DNA of 64,000 nt from Candidatus Synechococcus calcipolaris G9 (GTDB lineage: Bacteria > Cyanobacteriota > Cyanobacteriia > Thermosynechococcales > Thermosynechococcaceae): assembly GCF_029582805.1 (NCBI RefSeq), contig NZ_JAKKUT010000002.1:1326001-1390000 (forward strand), written 5' to 3'. Within the stretch, counting starts at the first letter, position 1; every line of letters begins with the position of its first letter. A program made the translations under genes and the position numbers. Shown in pieces: positions 55,857 to 63,594 of this stretch. Under the pieces are notes generated by a model that was given only the letters and a program-made list of their open reading frames with translations, was not told the DNA's origin and ran no database searches.

Positions 55857-55994
55857 CTAGATAAAATCGCTGGGTTGGACTAGCTTGCTGGTAAAAATAG
55901 TTTGCCACTGTTGATGGATTGGAAAATCTTGGCTAGGGGAGATCGCCCGAAACACACTTTCAGGGTTAAGAGATTCAAAGACATGATCTGACAT
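55857..55994 (-). CDS. Possible 45-residue small protein after the KGK-like genes
   Basis: A minus-strand frame from ATG at 55992-55994 to TAG at 55857-55859. The last residues (LVQPSDFI) recall the start of the adjacent KGK-like proteins (LQPDEVI), so it may be the rest of a third family member lost after its first residues, or simply chance. It starts 18 bases downstream of the second KGK-like gene. Low confidence. Confidence 0.25.
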   Translation of the reverse strand: MSDHVFESLNPESVFRAISPSQDFPIHQQWQTIFTSKLVQPSDFI

Positions 55995-56012
55995 TGTGGT
56001 GTCCCATCAATA

Positions 56013-56297
56013 CTAAGAGAGCTTATCTAAAGGAGAGACGGATTTATTATCAGCATCAGGATAAAAATTTAGCTCCAGCTTTAGGGTTCCTTTCTGCCAG
56101 CCCGCTTTGTCAATGTGCATAACTTCAAATACTATGCCACGCATCAACAATTCAGCAAAGTTAGAATCACGGGCTAAGGCAAGAATAATATCTTTAGGGT
56201 GAAAGAGCTTCTGGGTAAAATATTGAGCAAGAACTTTATTAATTTCAACATTATCTTGATTTAAGCGAATCACTTCATCGGGCTGTAATGGGTTCAT
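56013..56297 (-). CDS. KGK-like small protein, copy 2
   Basis: A 94-residue protein that shares LQPDEVIRLNQDN near the start and GWQKGTLKLELNFYPDAD at the end with its upstream neighbour. The C-terminal element resembles the cyanobacterial KGK domain (a short Trp/Gly-KG(K) motif followed by a strand and PD), here KGT. Function unknown. It lies third in the dynamin operon, after a 107-base gap that carries a hairpin-like repeat. Confidence 0.7.
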   Translation of the reverse strand: MNPLQPDEVIRLNQDNVEINKVLAQYFTQKLFHPKDIILALARDSNFAELLMRGIVFEVMHIDKAGWQKGTLKLELNFYPDADNKSVSPLDKLS

Positions 56298-56330
56298 AGA
56301 AATCTGGGGGTTAAGGACTTATCATTTAAT

Positions 56331-56372
56331 ACTCCTTCGCCCTCTCTGGGAAGGGGTTTGGAGGTGAGAGCA
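56331..56372. repeat. Hairpin-type intergenic repeat
   Basis: CCCTCTCTGGGAAGGGG with a following GGAGGTGAGAG in the gap between the two KGK-like genes resembles the CCCTCTCTGGGAGAGGG repeats that occur in many cyanobacterial intergenic regions. The core can fold as CCCT/AGGG-type hairpins. It may attenuate or protect the transcript; it could also be a chance match. Confidence 0.4.
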
Positions 56373-56404
56373 CATCCATATTGTAACGGGATTTTAGTCT
56401 TCCG

Positions 56405-56743
56405 TTAGAAATCATCTAGAGGAGAGCGAAACGACTCTGGATCAGCATCCTCAGCATCAGGGTAAAAATTAAACTCTAACTTAATGGTTCCTTTTTTCCA
56501 GCCAGCTTCATTCTGAAACATCACTTGACCGGGAATACCCGAAATTAAAGTATCGATTAATTCCTGGGGACAATTTCCGTTATAGCCGATTGAGTGCAAT
56601 GCTTGTTGAGATAAGAAAGCTACATCACTGATAATTCTCATATCATTAGTAATTATCGAACGCAGTCTCTTGACATTTTCATCGGCATTATCAAGACGAA
56701 CAACATCATCAGAACTAAGGGCATAATATTTTGGCTGGGGCAT
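56405..56743 (-). CDS. KGK-like small protein, copy 1
   Basis: A 112-residue acidic protein with LSSDDVVRLDNADEN near the start and GWKKGTIKLEFNFYPDAED at the end, clearly homologous to the 94-residue protein downstream. It starts 13 bases after the dynamin stop, so it is the second gene of the operon. A role as partner or regulator of the GTPase is inferred from position only. Confidence 0.75.
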   Translation of the reverse strand: MPQPKYYALSSDDVVRLDNADENVKRLRSIITNDMRIISDVAFLSQQALHSIGYNGNCPQELIDTLISGIPGQVMFQNEAGWKKGTIKLEFNFYPDAEDADPESFRSPLDDF

Positions 56744-56755
56744 ATTTACATCTCA

Positions 56756-59161
56756 CTAGGAACTGGCAGAGCTAAGGGCATGCAAATCTGATTCTAAGAT
56801 TTCTGGGAGTTTTTGGCGATCGCGTCCCAGAGCTTCCAAGCAGTGGTTAATATGGGTGACGGACTGATTATAGGTGGCGATTTTTTCATTGATTTTCTGC
56901 AATTCATTGGCATTCTTCTGGATACTTTCCTCCGCTTCCCGTTCAATGGTTTTGGCCACATTTTCCCGAGCCTGACCCGATTGCTGTAAGATTCCCTGGG
57001 AATGTTCCGCTGCCATCATTAAAAGCGGCTCATTAATTGTACTATTAATGGATTGACGAAAACTAACATGAATGGTTTTGGCTAATTTGTGTTCAAAATC
57101 CAGTTTCAAGAGTTCAAGTAGATCCTTTTCTGCCTCCTTCATACCCGTCAGATCATAATTGCGGCAGACTTTTCGTAGCACTTCTCGTAATCGGAAAATC
57201 CCAGTGTTTTCCTGATAAAAATCCTCTCGCTCTCGCACATAGCGATCGCACTCGATTGTAGCAATACCCGTCATCGCAATCACCCGCTCATAGCAGACCT
57301 GATCTAGTTTTTTGTGAATACCGCTATCATTGCCTAGGAGTCGATATAGGTCTCGATAATAGGACTGATCACCAATTTCTTTTTTGAGCCGAACAAAAAG
57401 ATGCTGAATTAATTCTTCAGAGGCCTCGACTAAGGTTTTCTTAAGACCATTGGCTAGGTAATAAAAGGCCTCCGCCAAAATGCCCATCACGGGAACCACC
57501 GAATTACTACGATGGCTGGCTAACGCTTGCTGATACACCTCTTCAATGGAAAATTTATTGAGGAGTGCTTTTAATGCCTCAACCATTTTTTTGCACAGCC
57601 GCTCGTAATCTTTTTCTAGGAGAGTATCCTGAGAACCCATGGCCCGATTGAGGAAATCCTTAATGTGATCCGTAAATTGATCACTGGCTTCCTTCAGTTC
57701 ATGGCTGACATTTTGAAGTTTAATTTCTTTGAGAGCCTCAACATCCGTGGGCTGATCCCGTAAATGACTCCAAGCGGGCAACAGGGTATCTTTAAGGCTA
57801 ATACAAATGATTTGTAAATCTTCGGCAAGCTGATTTAATAGTTGGGGATACTTTTCTTCTTTGAGATAGCGAGTGATTCCATATCGAAAATCTTCAATAC
57901 CACTGTCGCTAATCAAATGGCTAATGAGAGGTTTGTGATACTGATTGAGAATTCGCACATAATTTTCATCCTGAGTTTGATCGTTAAAAACTGCAACCTG
58001 AAATGTATCACCCGGTAATTTACCAGACTGGACACAATAACGATTAAACGCATCAACAAATTGATGGGTATCCTCCTGATTCGGCATCGCTCCAATACTT
58101 TTGGCAAAGATTGAATCTAGGCCATATCGATTTTCCGCATTTGTTTTAGCAACTAGACTGCCATAAAAACCCAATAAACCACTGGTGCGATAGACCCGCT
58201 CCGAATCATAAAATTGATCTTGAATAATTCCCTGAAGACGATGGCGAAGCTGGGGGTTGTACCACGTTTCATCAATGCGGTTAAAGACATAGAACACACG
58301 ATCTCGGATGGTGACACTATTGTTGATTTTTTCCAGGAGTTGGGTTTCTTCACGGGTTAATTCCCCTGATTTTGCTACCTGAAAAACACAAACCACCGCC
58401 GATGTTTCCGGATTTTCAATACAGCGATAGGAGAGTTCAGCATGTTCCTTGACCGGAGCATCAATCCCCGGTGTATCAATTAACACATTTCCGCCCGCTA
58501 GAAGTGGATGGTGACAGTAGTACTCAATCTTTTTCAAAACCGCGCTATTGGCCCCTTGGCGAGCATACTCAGAGGCATCATTTAAGTGCTGGAAGTTGAG
58601 ACTCTCCATGGCAAACACATTATTCCGGGTTTCATTAATCCGGGTTTCATTGGCTTTATAGCCCTCCAGGAGTAGCTTCAGGGCATTGGCCTGCTTGGCT
58701 TTCTCTGATTTATCCTTACCCCCTTCGTTTTGAATAATTGTGGTGGCGGCGGTGATCCCCTGTTGGATAGAGTCAGAATTTTTCAGGGTAACGTCACTGA
58801 CCAAGGCTAACCGCTCTAGTAACATTCTGACCTGATATTGAATCTCCACCTGACTCATAAAGGTCAAAATTGCCCGTTCCTCCGTGGGTTCTGCGTAGGC
58901 AATACGGCATTCAGTTCCGGTGGCGTGACCTTCCGAACTGTAGAGCAACTCCCGCTCCAGTAGGGCATTGATCAGCATTGATTTGCCCGCACTAAAGGGG
59001 CCAGCAAAGACAATTTCAAAGGTGGGAGAAAGGGCCTTATTCAAGGATGTCTGCACTGGAGTGGTATCCAGCACTCTCAGCGACGGTTCCTGTTTCAGTA
59101 ATTTTAGGAGAGCTGAAACATGATCTTGGAGGTTGGGGCAGGCTTGCTTAAGATCACTCAT
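56756..59161 (-). CDS. Dynamin-like large GTPase
   Basis: An 801-residue GTPase. G1 is GPFSAGKS at about 55-62, with LINALLERELL following, G2 Thr within GHATGTECR, G3 DTPGID and G4 NRID (for the usual NKxD). After the G domain comes an all-helical stalk, and the last 100 residues are a coiled coil (QSGQARENVAKTIEREAEESIQKNANELQKINE). There is no clear membrane paddle. It belongs to the bacterial dynamin group that includes the Nostoc BDLP. The start is ATG at 59159-59161, directly preceded by an in-frame TTG. It heads an operon with two KGK-like proteins. Confidence 0.85.
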   Translation of the reverse strand: MSDLKQACPNLQDHVSALLKLLKQEPSLRVLDTTPVQTSLNKALSPTFEIVFAGPFSAGKSMLINALLERELLYSSEGHATGTECRIAYAEPTEERAILTFMSQVEIQYQVRMLLERLALVSDVTLKNSDSIQQGITAATTIIQNEGGKDKSEKAKQANALKLLLEGYKANETRINETRNNVFAMESLNFQHLNDASEYARQGANSAVLKKIEYYCHHPLLAGGNVLIDTPGIDAPVKEHAELSYRCIENPETSAVVCVFQVAKSGELTREETQLLEKINNSVTIRDRVFYVFNRIDETWYNPQLRHRLQGIIQDQFYDSERVYRTSGLLGFYGSLVAKTNAENRYGLDSIFAKSIGAMPNQEDTHQFVDAFNRYCVQSGKLPGDTFQVAVFNDQTQDENYVRILNQYHKPLISHLISDSGIEDFRYGITRYLKEEKYPQLLNQLAEDLQIICISLKDTLLPAWSHLRDQPTDVEALKEIKLQNVSHELKEASDQFTDHIKDFLNRAMGSQDTLLEKDYERLCKKMVEALKALLNKFSIEEVYQQALASHRSNSVVPVMGILAEAFYYLANGLKKTLVEASEELIQHLFVRLKKEIGDQSYYRDLYRLLGNDSGIHKKLDQVCYERVIAMTGIATIECDRYVREREDFYQENTGIFRLREVLRKVCRNYDLTGMKEAEKDLLELLKLDFEHKLAKTIHVSFRQSINSTINEPLLMMAAEHSQGILQQSGQARENVAKTIEREAEESIQKNANELQKINEKIATYNQSVTHINHCLEALGRDRQKLPEILESDLHALSSASS

Positions 59162-59256
59162 CAAAACTTACCAGGATTCATGGAAAGATTGTAACCCAAT
59201 AAAACTGAGAAGCGATCAATGGGTTGCTTTTTATGACCCGTAGAGTCTTCCCGTCC

Positions 59257-61059
59257 CTAGCCACCATAGCGTAGATACTGCATAATGCCCCGGCCAATGG
59301 CTTCTGCCATCCGCGATCGCCAGGCAGGATTCTGAAAATTAGCTGCATCCTCGGCCCCGGTGACAAATCCTGTTTCCACGAGGGCTGAATCCATGGACGT
59401 ATTCCGAATCACATAAAATCGGGCCGTTCGCACACCGCGATCGCGAATATTGATCGAGCTTAAAACACTATTTTGAATTGCCGAAGCCAACCGACTGGAT
59501 CGGCCTGGGGCGAAATAGGTTTCAAATCCATTTACATCGGGGCGACTCATACTAATGGCATTGGCATGAATACTCACAAAGGCATTGGCCCGGGCCCGCG
59601 CGGCAATACTCACCCGTGGAGCCAAATCAATTTCCCGATCATCGGTGCGGGTCATAATCACCTGCACCCCTTGCTGTTGAAGATACTGGGCGACCTTATG
59701 ACTAATATCTAAAACAATATCCTTTTCCCGAATACCGCCAATACCCACCGCCCCCGGATCTCGCCCACCATGGCCCGGATCAATGACCACCACATAACGA
59801 CCACTGGGTACTGGGGTTGACCCTGGTGCTGGTGCGGCCGGCCGGGGCACATTAATTTGGGTGTTTGGACTCGTTGGACTTGGATTGGCTGCTACCGCTG
59901 CCCCCGATCGCTGTAAGGGCACAATAAACGACTCAGCATTGATGTGGCGGGGATTGAGGATCTGCACCCCTGGAGCCGGAGTTAATAAAATGGATACGGT
60001 TTGATCATCCTCTCGGCGAAATTCAACCTTAGATAGGGGACTACCAGCGGCAAGGCGGGGTTCTTGCACATTGCCCAACTGGGCCGATCTCAGCCGAATC
60101 CGATAGGCGCGTCCCTCCCAGCCCACACTATAAAATAGAGTGCGATCGCCTTGAATGAGTAGCTCACTCCCCCCCAAATCAATCCGTTGCACCGTTGCCC
60201 TAGGGGGTTGCCCGGCCGCAGGGGTTGGGGTTGTCGCGCTGGCGGTTTGGGCCGTACCGGTGGTGGTATTACGGGGCATCACCATAAATCCACCACTGAC
60301 ATCCGTATTCACTTGCCAGTCAGGACTTCGCCGATCCACATTCAATGTCAACACAACCCGAGGTGGCCGGCCCCGTTGCTCCCGCATCTCCGCCCTCACC
60401 CTTCCCATACTGAAACGAGTTAATTCCAGGCGACGGTTGGAAAGCCGGTTAGAAATATTGGCATTGTCTAAGGTGATTTCAATGCGCGTCGAATTGCGAC
60501 GATTAATGGAGGCAACTTGAGGTTTTTCCCCATTGGTAGCAATAAAAATTCCCGTACTCTCGGCGCGCCAACTGAGGAGTTCCGTTGGGCCACTGCGAGT
60601 GGATGGGGTTTGGGTTGCCGGGGTGGGGGATGCCGCTTGAATCCGTTGGGGGGTCGGTAATTGCACCATCCAGTTATTGGCCGCAAAGCCACGAAACTGG
60701 ACAGCGTTAGGATCAATGGTATAGCCCTCGGCATACTCCACCACAATCCGGGTCACTTGGGGATTAAACTGGGCTACTCGCACTTGGCGAATCGGGCCGT
60801 TGAAATTTTGATTAATTTGGGGCCGACCTAAAACCACCCCTGGTAGGTCAATGACGAGACGGGTTGGCCCATAAACCAGTTCAGCCCTTGGTTGAACCCC
60901 CGCTTCAGTGCGAATCTCAATTTGATTAGAGGTCGGATTCAGTCGCCAAAATTGGAGTCGAGATGCCTCTGCTGGCAGAATAATCAGGAACGCCCCTAAG
61001 GCACCCACCACCGCACCGAGGGCCGTTGCCATGACCGAAAATTGCCGTTGTTGAGCCAT
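59257..61059 (-). CDS. N-acetylmuramoyl-L-alanine amidase (AMIN + Amidase_3, AmiC-like)
   Basis: A 600-residue exported hydrolase. An N-terminal signal peptide (FSVMATALGAVVGALGAFLIILPAEA) precedes an AMIN domain (QFWRLNPTSNQIEIRTE ... RLVIDLPGV) and a second AMIN-like repeat, a Thr/Ala/Pro-rich linker, and a C-terminal Amidase_3 domain with VVIDPGHGGRDPGA (Zn ligand His), KDIVLDIS, SIHANA and ALVETGFV (catalytic Glu). AmiC-type enzymes cut septal peptidoglycan; in filamentous relatives they drill septal nanopores. ATG start. Confidence 0.93.
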   Translation of the reverse strand: MAQQRQFSVMATALGAVVGALGAFLIILPAEASRLQFWRLNPTSNQIEIRTEAGVQPRAELVYGPTRLVIDLPGVVLGRPQINQNFNGPIRQVRVAQFNPQVTRIVVEYAEGYTIDPNAVQFRGFAANNWMVQLPTPQRIQAASPTPATQTPSTRSGPTELLSWRAESTGIFIATNGEKPQVASINRRNSTRIEITLDNANISNRLSNRRLELTRFSMGRVRAEMREQRGRPPRVVLTLNVDRRSPDWQVNTDVSGGFMVMPRNTTTGTAQTASATTPTPAAGQPPRATVQRIDLGGSELLIQGDRTLFYSVGWEGRAYRIRLRSAQLGNVQEPRLAAGSPLSKVEFRREDDQTVSILLTPAPGVQILNPRHINAESFIVPLQRSGAAVAANPSPTSPNTQINVPRPAAPAPGSTPVPSGRYVVVIDPGHGGRDPGAVGIGGIREKDIVLDISHKVAQYLQQQGVQVIMTRTDDREIDLAPRVSIAARARANAFVSIHANAISMSRPDVNGFETYFAPGRSSRLASAIQNSVLSSINIRDRGVRTARFYVIRNTSMDSALVETGFVTGAEDAANFQNPAWRSRMAEAIGRGIMQYLRYGG

Positions 61060-61517
61060 TCAATTCCTCCATGTGAGGGGGTAGGACAGGGAAAGGTTTT
61101 CCTGCTCTAGGACAGAGTATCTTAAGGGCTGATTCTAAAAAACCAAGGGTAGAGATCAAACCGAAGCAAACTAGGTTAGCTTACTCTAGCAGAGGTAGGT
61201 TCGGAAACTGGCACAGCCTATCGTTTAGGATTGCGAAATAGATGGGCGCAAGATTCATATTTTAGCTATTGATTTTAGACGGAGGGAGGGAACAAACAGT
61301 TTCCAGCCTGGACTTTTGCCAAGATCATCACAGCCCTCGGTGTCCCCGCCATGTCAGTGGGTTTATTGGTTCTAGCCCATAGGTTCATTGGTTTTAACCC
61401 ATAAGTTAAACGTGAACAGAAAACGATTATTTTTCTAGACCTATACTGATATAGCTGAGATAGATGATTTACTTTCCCCAAATACCAAACCCCAATACCG
61501 AAGGAGTAGCACGTCCC
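61060..61517. other. Intergenic region between amidase and malic enzyme
   Basis: No gene is convincing in these 458 bases. Both promoters (amidase on the minus, malic enzyme on the plus strand) must lie here. A minus-strand open frame of 100 codons (61275-61577) overlaps the malic enzyme start and has no coding character. A pair of imperfect direct repeats lies at 61365-61407, and TATACT at 61442-61447 could be a -10 box for the malic enzyme. Confidence 0.6.
61365..61407. repeat. Imperfect direct repeat upstream of the malic enzyme gene
   Basis: ATTGGTTCTAGCCCATAGGTT (61365-61385) and ATTGGTTTTAACCCATAAGTT (61387-61407) agree in 18 of 21 positions at a period of 22 bases. The period of about two helix turns suits side-by-side binding of a regulator on one face of the DNA, near a possible promoter 35 bases downstream. 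Confidence 0.5.
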
Positions 61518-62909
61518 ATGGCCGACCTCACCCCCAATCCTAGTTTTAGTGTCACCATGCGGGTGGAAATTCCCCAACAGCCGGGAATGTTGGCCTCCGT
61601 ACTGCGGGCGATCGCCGAAGTCAGGGGAGATTTAGGGGATATTAATCTGATTCAAAACGGCCGCAACAGTTTTATTCGGGACATTACCGTGGCGGCCTAC
61701 AGTACAGAACATGCGGCGGAAATTATTCAAGTGGTCAAGGATAAAACCCCCGCCAAGGTACTAGATGTCTACGATCGCACCTTTCACCTCCATGAAGGGG
61801 GCAAAATCACCATTACCAGCAAACTCCCCCTCCAGGGTCAAGATGATCTAGCCATGGCCTATACCCCAGGGGTGGGTCGTATTTGTATGGCCATTGCCGA
61901 AGAGCCACCCCTCGTCCATCGTCTCACCATCAAAAGTCACACCGTCGCCATTGTCACCGATGGCAGTGCCGTCCTCGGTTTGGGAAATATTGGCCCGGAG
62001 GCGGCCCTACCCGTGATGGAAGGCAAGGCGATGCTCTTCCAAGAATTTGGTGGCTTAGATGCCTTTCCCATTTGCTTGGCCACCCAAGATGTGGATGAAA
62101 TTGTGGCGACGGTAAAGCGTATTGCTCCGGTGTTTGGCGGTGTCAACCTAGAGGATATTAGTGCCCCCCGTTGTTTTGAAATTGAGGCTCGACTACAGCA
62201 GGAACTCGATATTCCCATTTTCCATGATGATCAACATGGTACGGCGATCGTCAGTTTGGCGGCTTTGATCAATGCTCTGAAAGTCGTTGGTAAATCCTTG
62301 GATACCATTCGCATTGTGATTAATGGGGCCGGGGCTGCCGGGGTGGCGATCTCTCGATTATTGCGAAAAGCCGGGGTGAAAACCATTTTCCTGTGTGACT
62401 CCAAGGGCATCGTCAGTCAAGATCGCCCCAATTTACCCCCCGGTAAAGCTGAATTTGCCGTACCGGATGCCGGAACCTTGGCAGATGCCCTCAAGGATGC
62501 CGATGTTTTTATGGGGGTTAGTGTCCCCGGTGTCCTCACCCTGGAAATGGTGCAATCGATGGCCAAGGATGCCATTGTATTTGCCATGGCCAACCCGATT
62601 CCCGAAATCCAGCCGGAACTCATCTATGATCATGTGGCTGTTTTAGCAACGGGCCGCAGTGACTATCCCAACCAAATTAATAATGTGCTGGCATTTCCCG
62701 GAGTCTTTAAGGGGGCCCTGGCCTGCCGTTCCCAAGCCATGACAACGACCATGTTTTTAGAGGCGGCCCAGGCGATCGCCGATCTCGTCTCCCCCCAAGA
62801 CCTGAACCGTGATCATATTATTCCTTCGGTCTTCGATCGCCGAGTGGCCAATGTGGTTGCCTCCGCCGTCGAGCATTGTGCCCGTTCCCAGGGTTTAGCC
62901 CGTTGTTAA
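61518..62909 (+). CDS. Malic enzyme with N-terminal ACT domain
   Basis: A 463-residue enzyme that decarboxylates malate to pyruvate with NAD(P). Residues 10-80 form an ACT-type regulatory domain (MRVEIPQQPGMLASVLRAIAEVRGDLGDINLI). The catalytic part has LAMAYTPGVGRICMAI, GSAVLGLGNIGPEAALPVMEGKAMLF, the metal site in FHDDQHGTA and the cofactor site INGAGAAGVAI. The ATG at 61518 has AAGGAG 12 bases upstream; the frame upstream to 61464 is unlikely to be coding. The cofactor preference cannot be read. A ligand-binding ACT domain points to allosteric control by an amino acid. Confidence 0.92.
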   Translation: MADLTPNPSFSVTMRVEIPQQPGMLASVLRAIAEVRGDLGDINLIQNGRNSFIRDITVAAYSTEHAAEIIQVVKDKTPAKVLDVYDRTFHLHEGGKITITSKLPLQGQDDLAMAYTPGVGRICMAIAEEPPLVHRLTIKSHTVAIVTDGSAVLGLGNIGPEAALPVMEGKAMLFQEFGGLDAFPICLATQDVDEIVATVKRIAPVFGGVNLEDISAPRCFEIEARLQQELDIPIFHDDQHGTAIVSLAALINALKVVGKSLDTIRIVINGAGAAGVAISRLLRKAGVKTIFLCDSKGIVSQDRPNLPPGKAEFAVPDAGTLADALKDADVFMGVSVPGVLTLEMVQSMAKDAIVFAMANPIPEIQPELIYDHVAVLATGRSDYPNQINNVLAFPGVFKGALACRSQAMTTTMFLEAAQAIADLVSPQDLNRDHIIPSVFDRRVANVVASAVEHCARSQGLARC

Positions 62910-62948
62910 TTAATTATGTAGGCTCACCTCCCATCTCTCATTTTACTT

Positions 62949-63212
62949 TTACGGTTCATAGGCTTGACTACGATGGGCGATCGCCACAACAAACACCTGA
63001 ATCAACTCATCATCCACCGAATAGATCATCCTGTAGTCTCCGATACGATAGCGATAGTAGCCTGCGTAATCCCCTTTGAGAGCTTTGATGTTGGGATGAG
63101 ATCGGGGAGTTTGCTCTAACTGTTGTAAACATCGGGTAATCTTCTTGGCTAAGGCTTTGTCAGCATTCACATAAACTTTTTGGGCATCGGGATGGAGAAA
63201 AACTTCATACAT
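62949..63212 (-). CDS. RelE/ParE-family toxin
   Basis: An 87-residue protein of the RelE/YafQ-like plan: YEVFLHPDAQKVYVNADKALAKKITRCLQQL, HPNIKALKGDYAGYYRYRIGDYRMIYSV and a C-terminal IAHRSQAYEP. It is of the type whose members are often ribosome-dependent mRNA nucleases. The ATG at 63210-63212 overlaps the upstream antitoxin gene by 8 bases; the frame goes further back into it. It is convergent with the malic enzyme gene. Confidence 0.85.
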   Translation of the reverse strand: MYEVFLHPDAQKVYVNADKALAKKITRCLQQLEQTPRSHPNIKALKGDYAGYYRYRIGDYRMIYSVDDELIQVFVVAIAHRSQAYEP

Positions 63213-63486
63213 CGGAGCGAAGGGTTCTCCAACTGCTGTACTGGGTTTTAGAGGTTGTTTGATTTTGCTTAACACGCTCTAGCAAGCCAGGAATTGCCAG
63301 AAGTTCTTGAGTTGCAGCTTCACTTTCAGCATTTGCCAAGTAAGCCGCAAAATCAGCAAGCACCTGTAAGCGCTCTGGCGATAGTTGCTTGAGTGAGTCA
63401 TTGAGTTGACGCTGTAACTCGGCTACAGATACCAAAATCGACGACTCCTCCTCTATTGGGGAATTATAATTATCCGTAGTATTCAT
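63205..63486 (-). CDS. Antitoxin of the second toxin-antitoxin pair
   Basis: A 93-residue acidic protein from the ATG at 63484-63486, with coiled N-terminal and helical middle parts (VAELQRQLNDSLKQLSPERLQVLADFAAYLAN). It occupies the antitoxin position, overlapping the toxin by 8 bases. An earlier ATG at 63528 (just after GGGAGG, but with almost no spacing) or a GTG at 63549 would lengthen it; the start is uncertain. No classical DNA-binding domain is obvious. Confidence 0.65.
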   Translation of the reverse strand: MNTTDNYNSPIEEESSILVSVAELQRQLNDSLKQLSPERLQVLADFAAYLANAESEAATQELLAIPGLLERVKQNQTTSKTQYSSWRTLRSDV

Positions 63487-63540
63487 TGCCTGTTTCACAC
63501 TTTCAAGGGTTAATATCCATTCTGACATCCTCCCTAATGG

Positions 63541-63546
63541 TATAAT
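63541..63546 (+). promoter_or_regulatory. Possible -10 box of metK
   Basis: A perfect TATAAT at 63541-63546, 49 bases before the metK start. No good -35 box (CATTCT at 63518-63523) is present, as is common in cyanobacteria. It lies over the region where the antitoxin gene starts on the other strand, so the two divergent promoters are close or overlapping. Confidence 0.45.
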
Positions 63547-63594
63547 CACTGGAATTTCTCAAACGTCATCATCCACACCAAGGAGTGTCCAGTC

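Noticed and set aside
61275-61577. 100-codon minus-strand frame between the amidase and malic enzyme genes
   Set aside because: Overlaps the malic enzyme start, no ribosome-binding site or motif, and covers promoter-like DNA.
63521-63533. CTGACATCCTCC at the second toxin-antitoxin pair, similar to the IS200/IS605-like words at 25.57 kb
   Set aside because: It is coding or leader DNA of the antitoxin gene and reads the ribosome-binding GGAGG; the 11-base match is probably chance.
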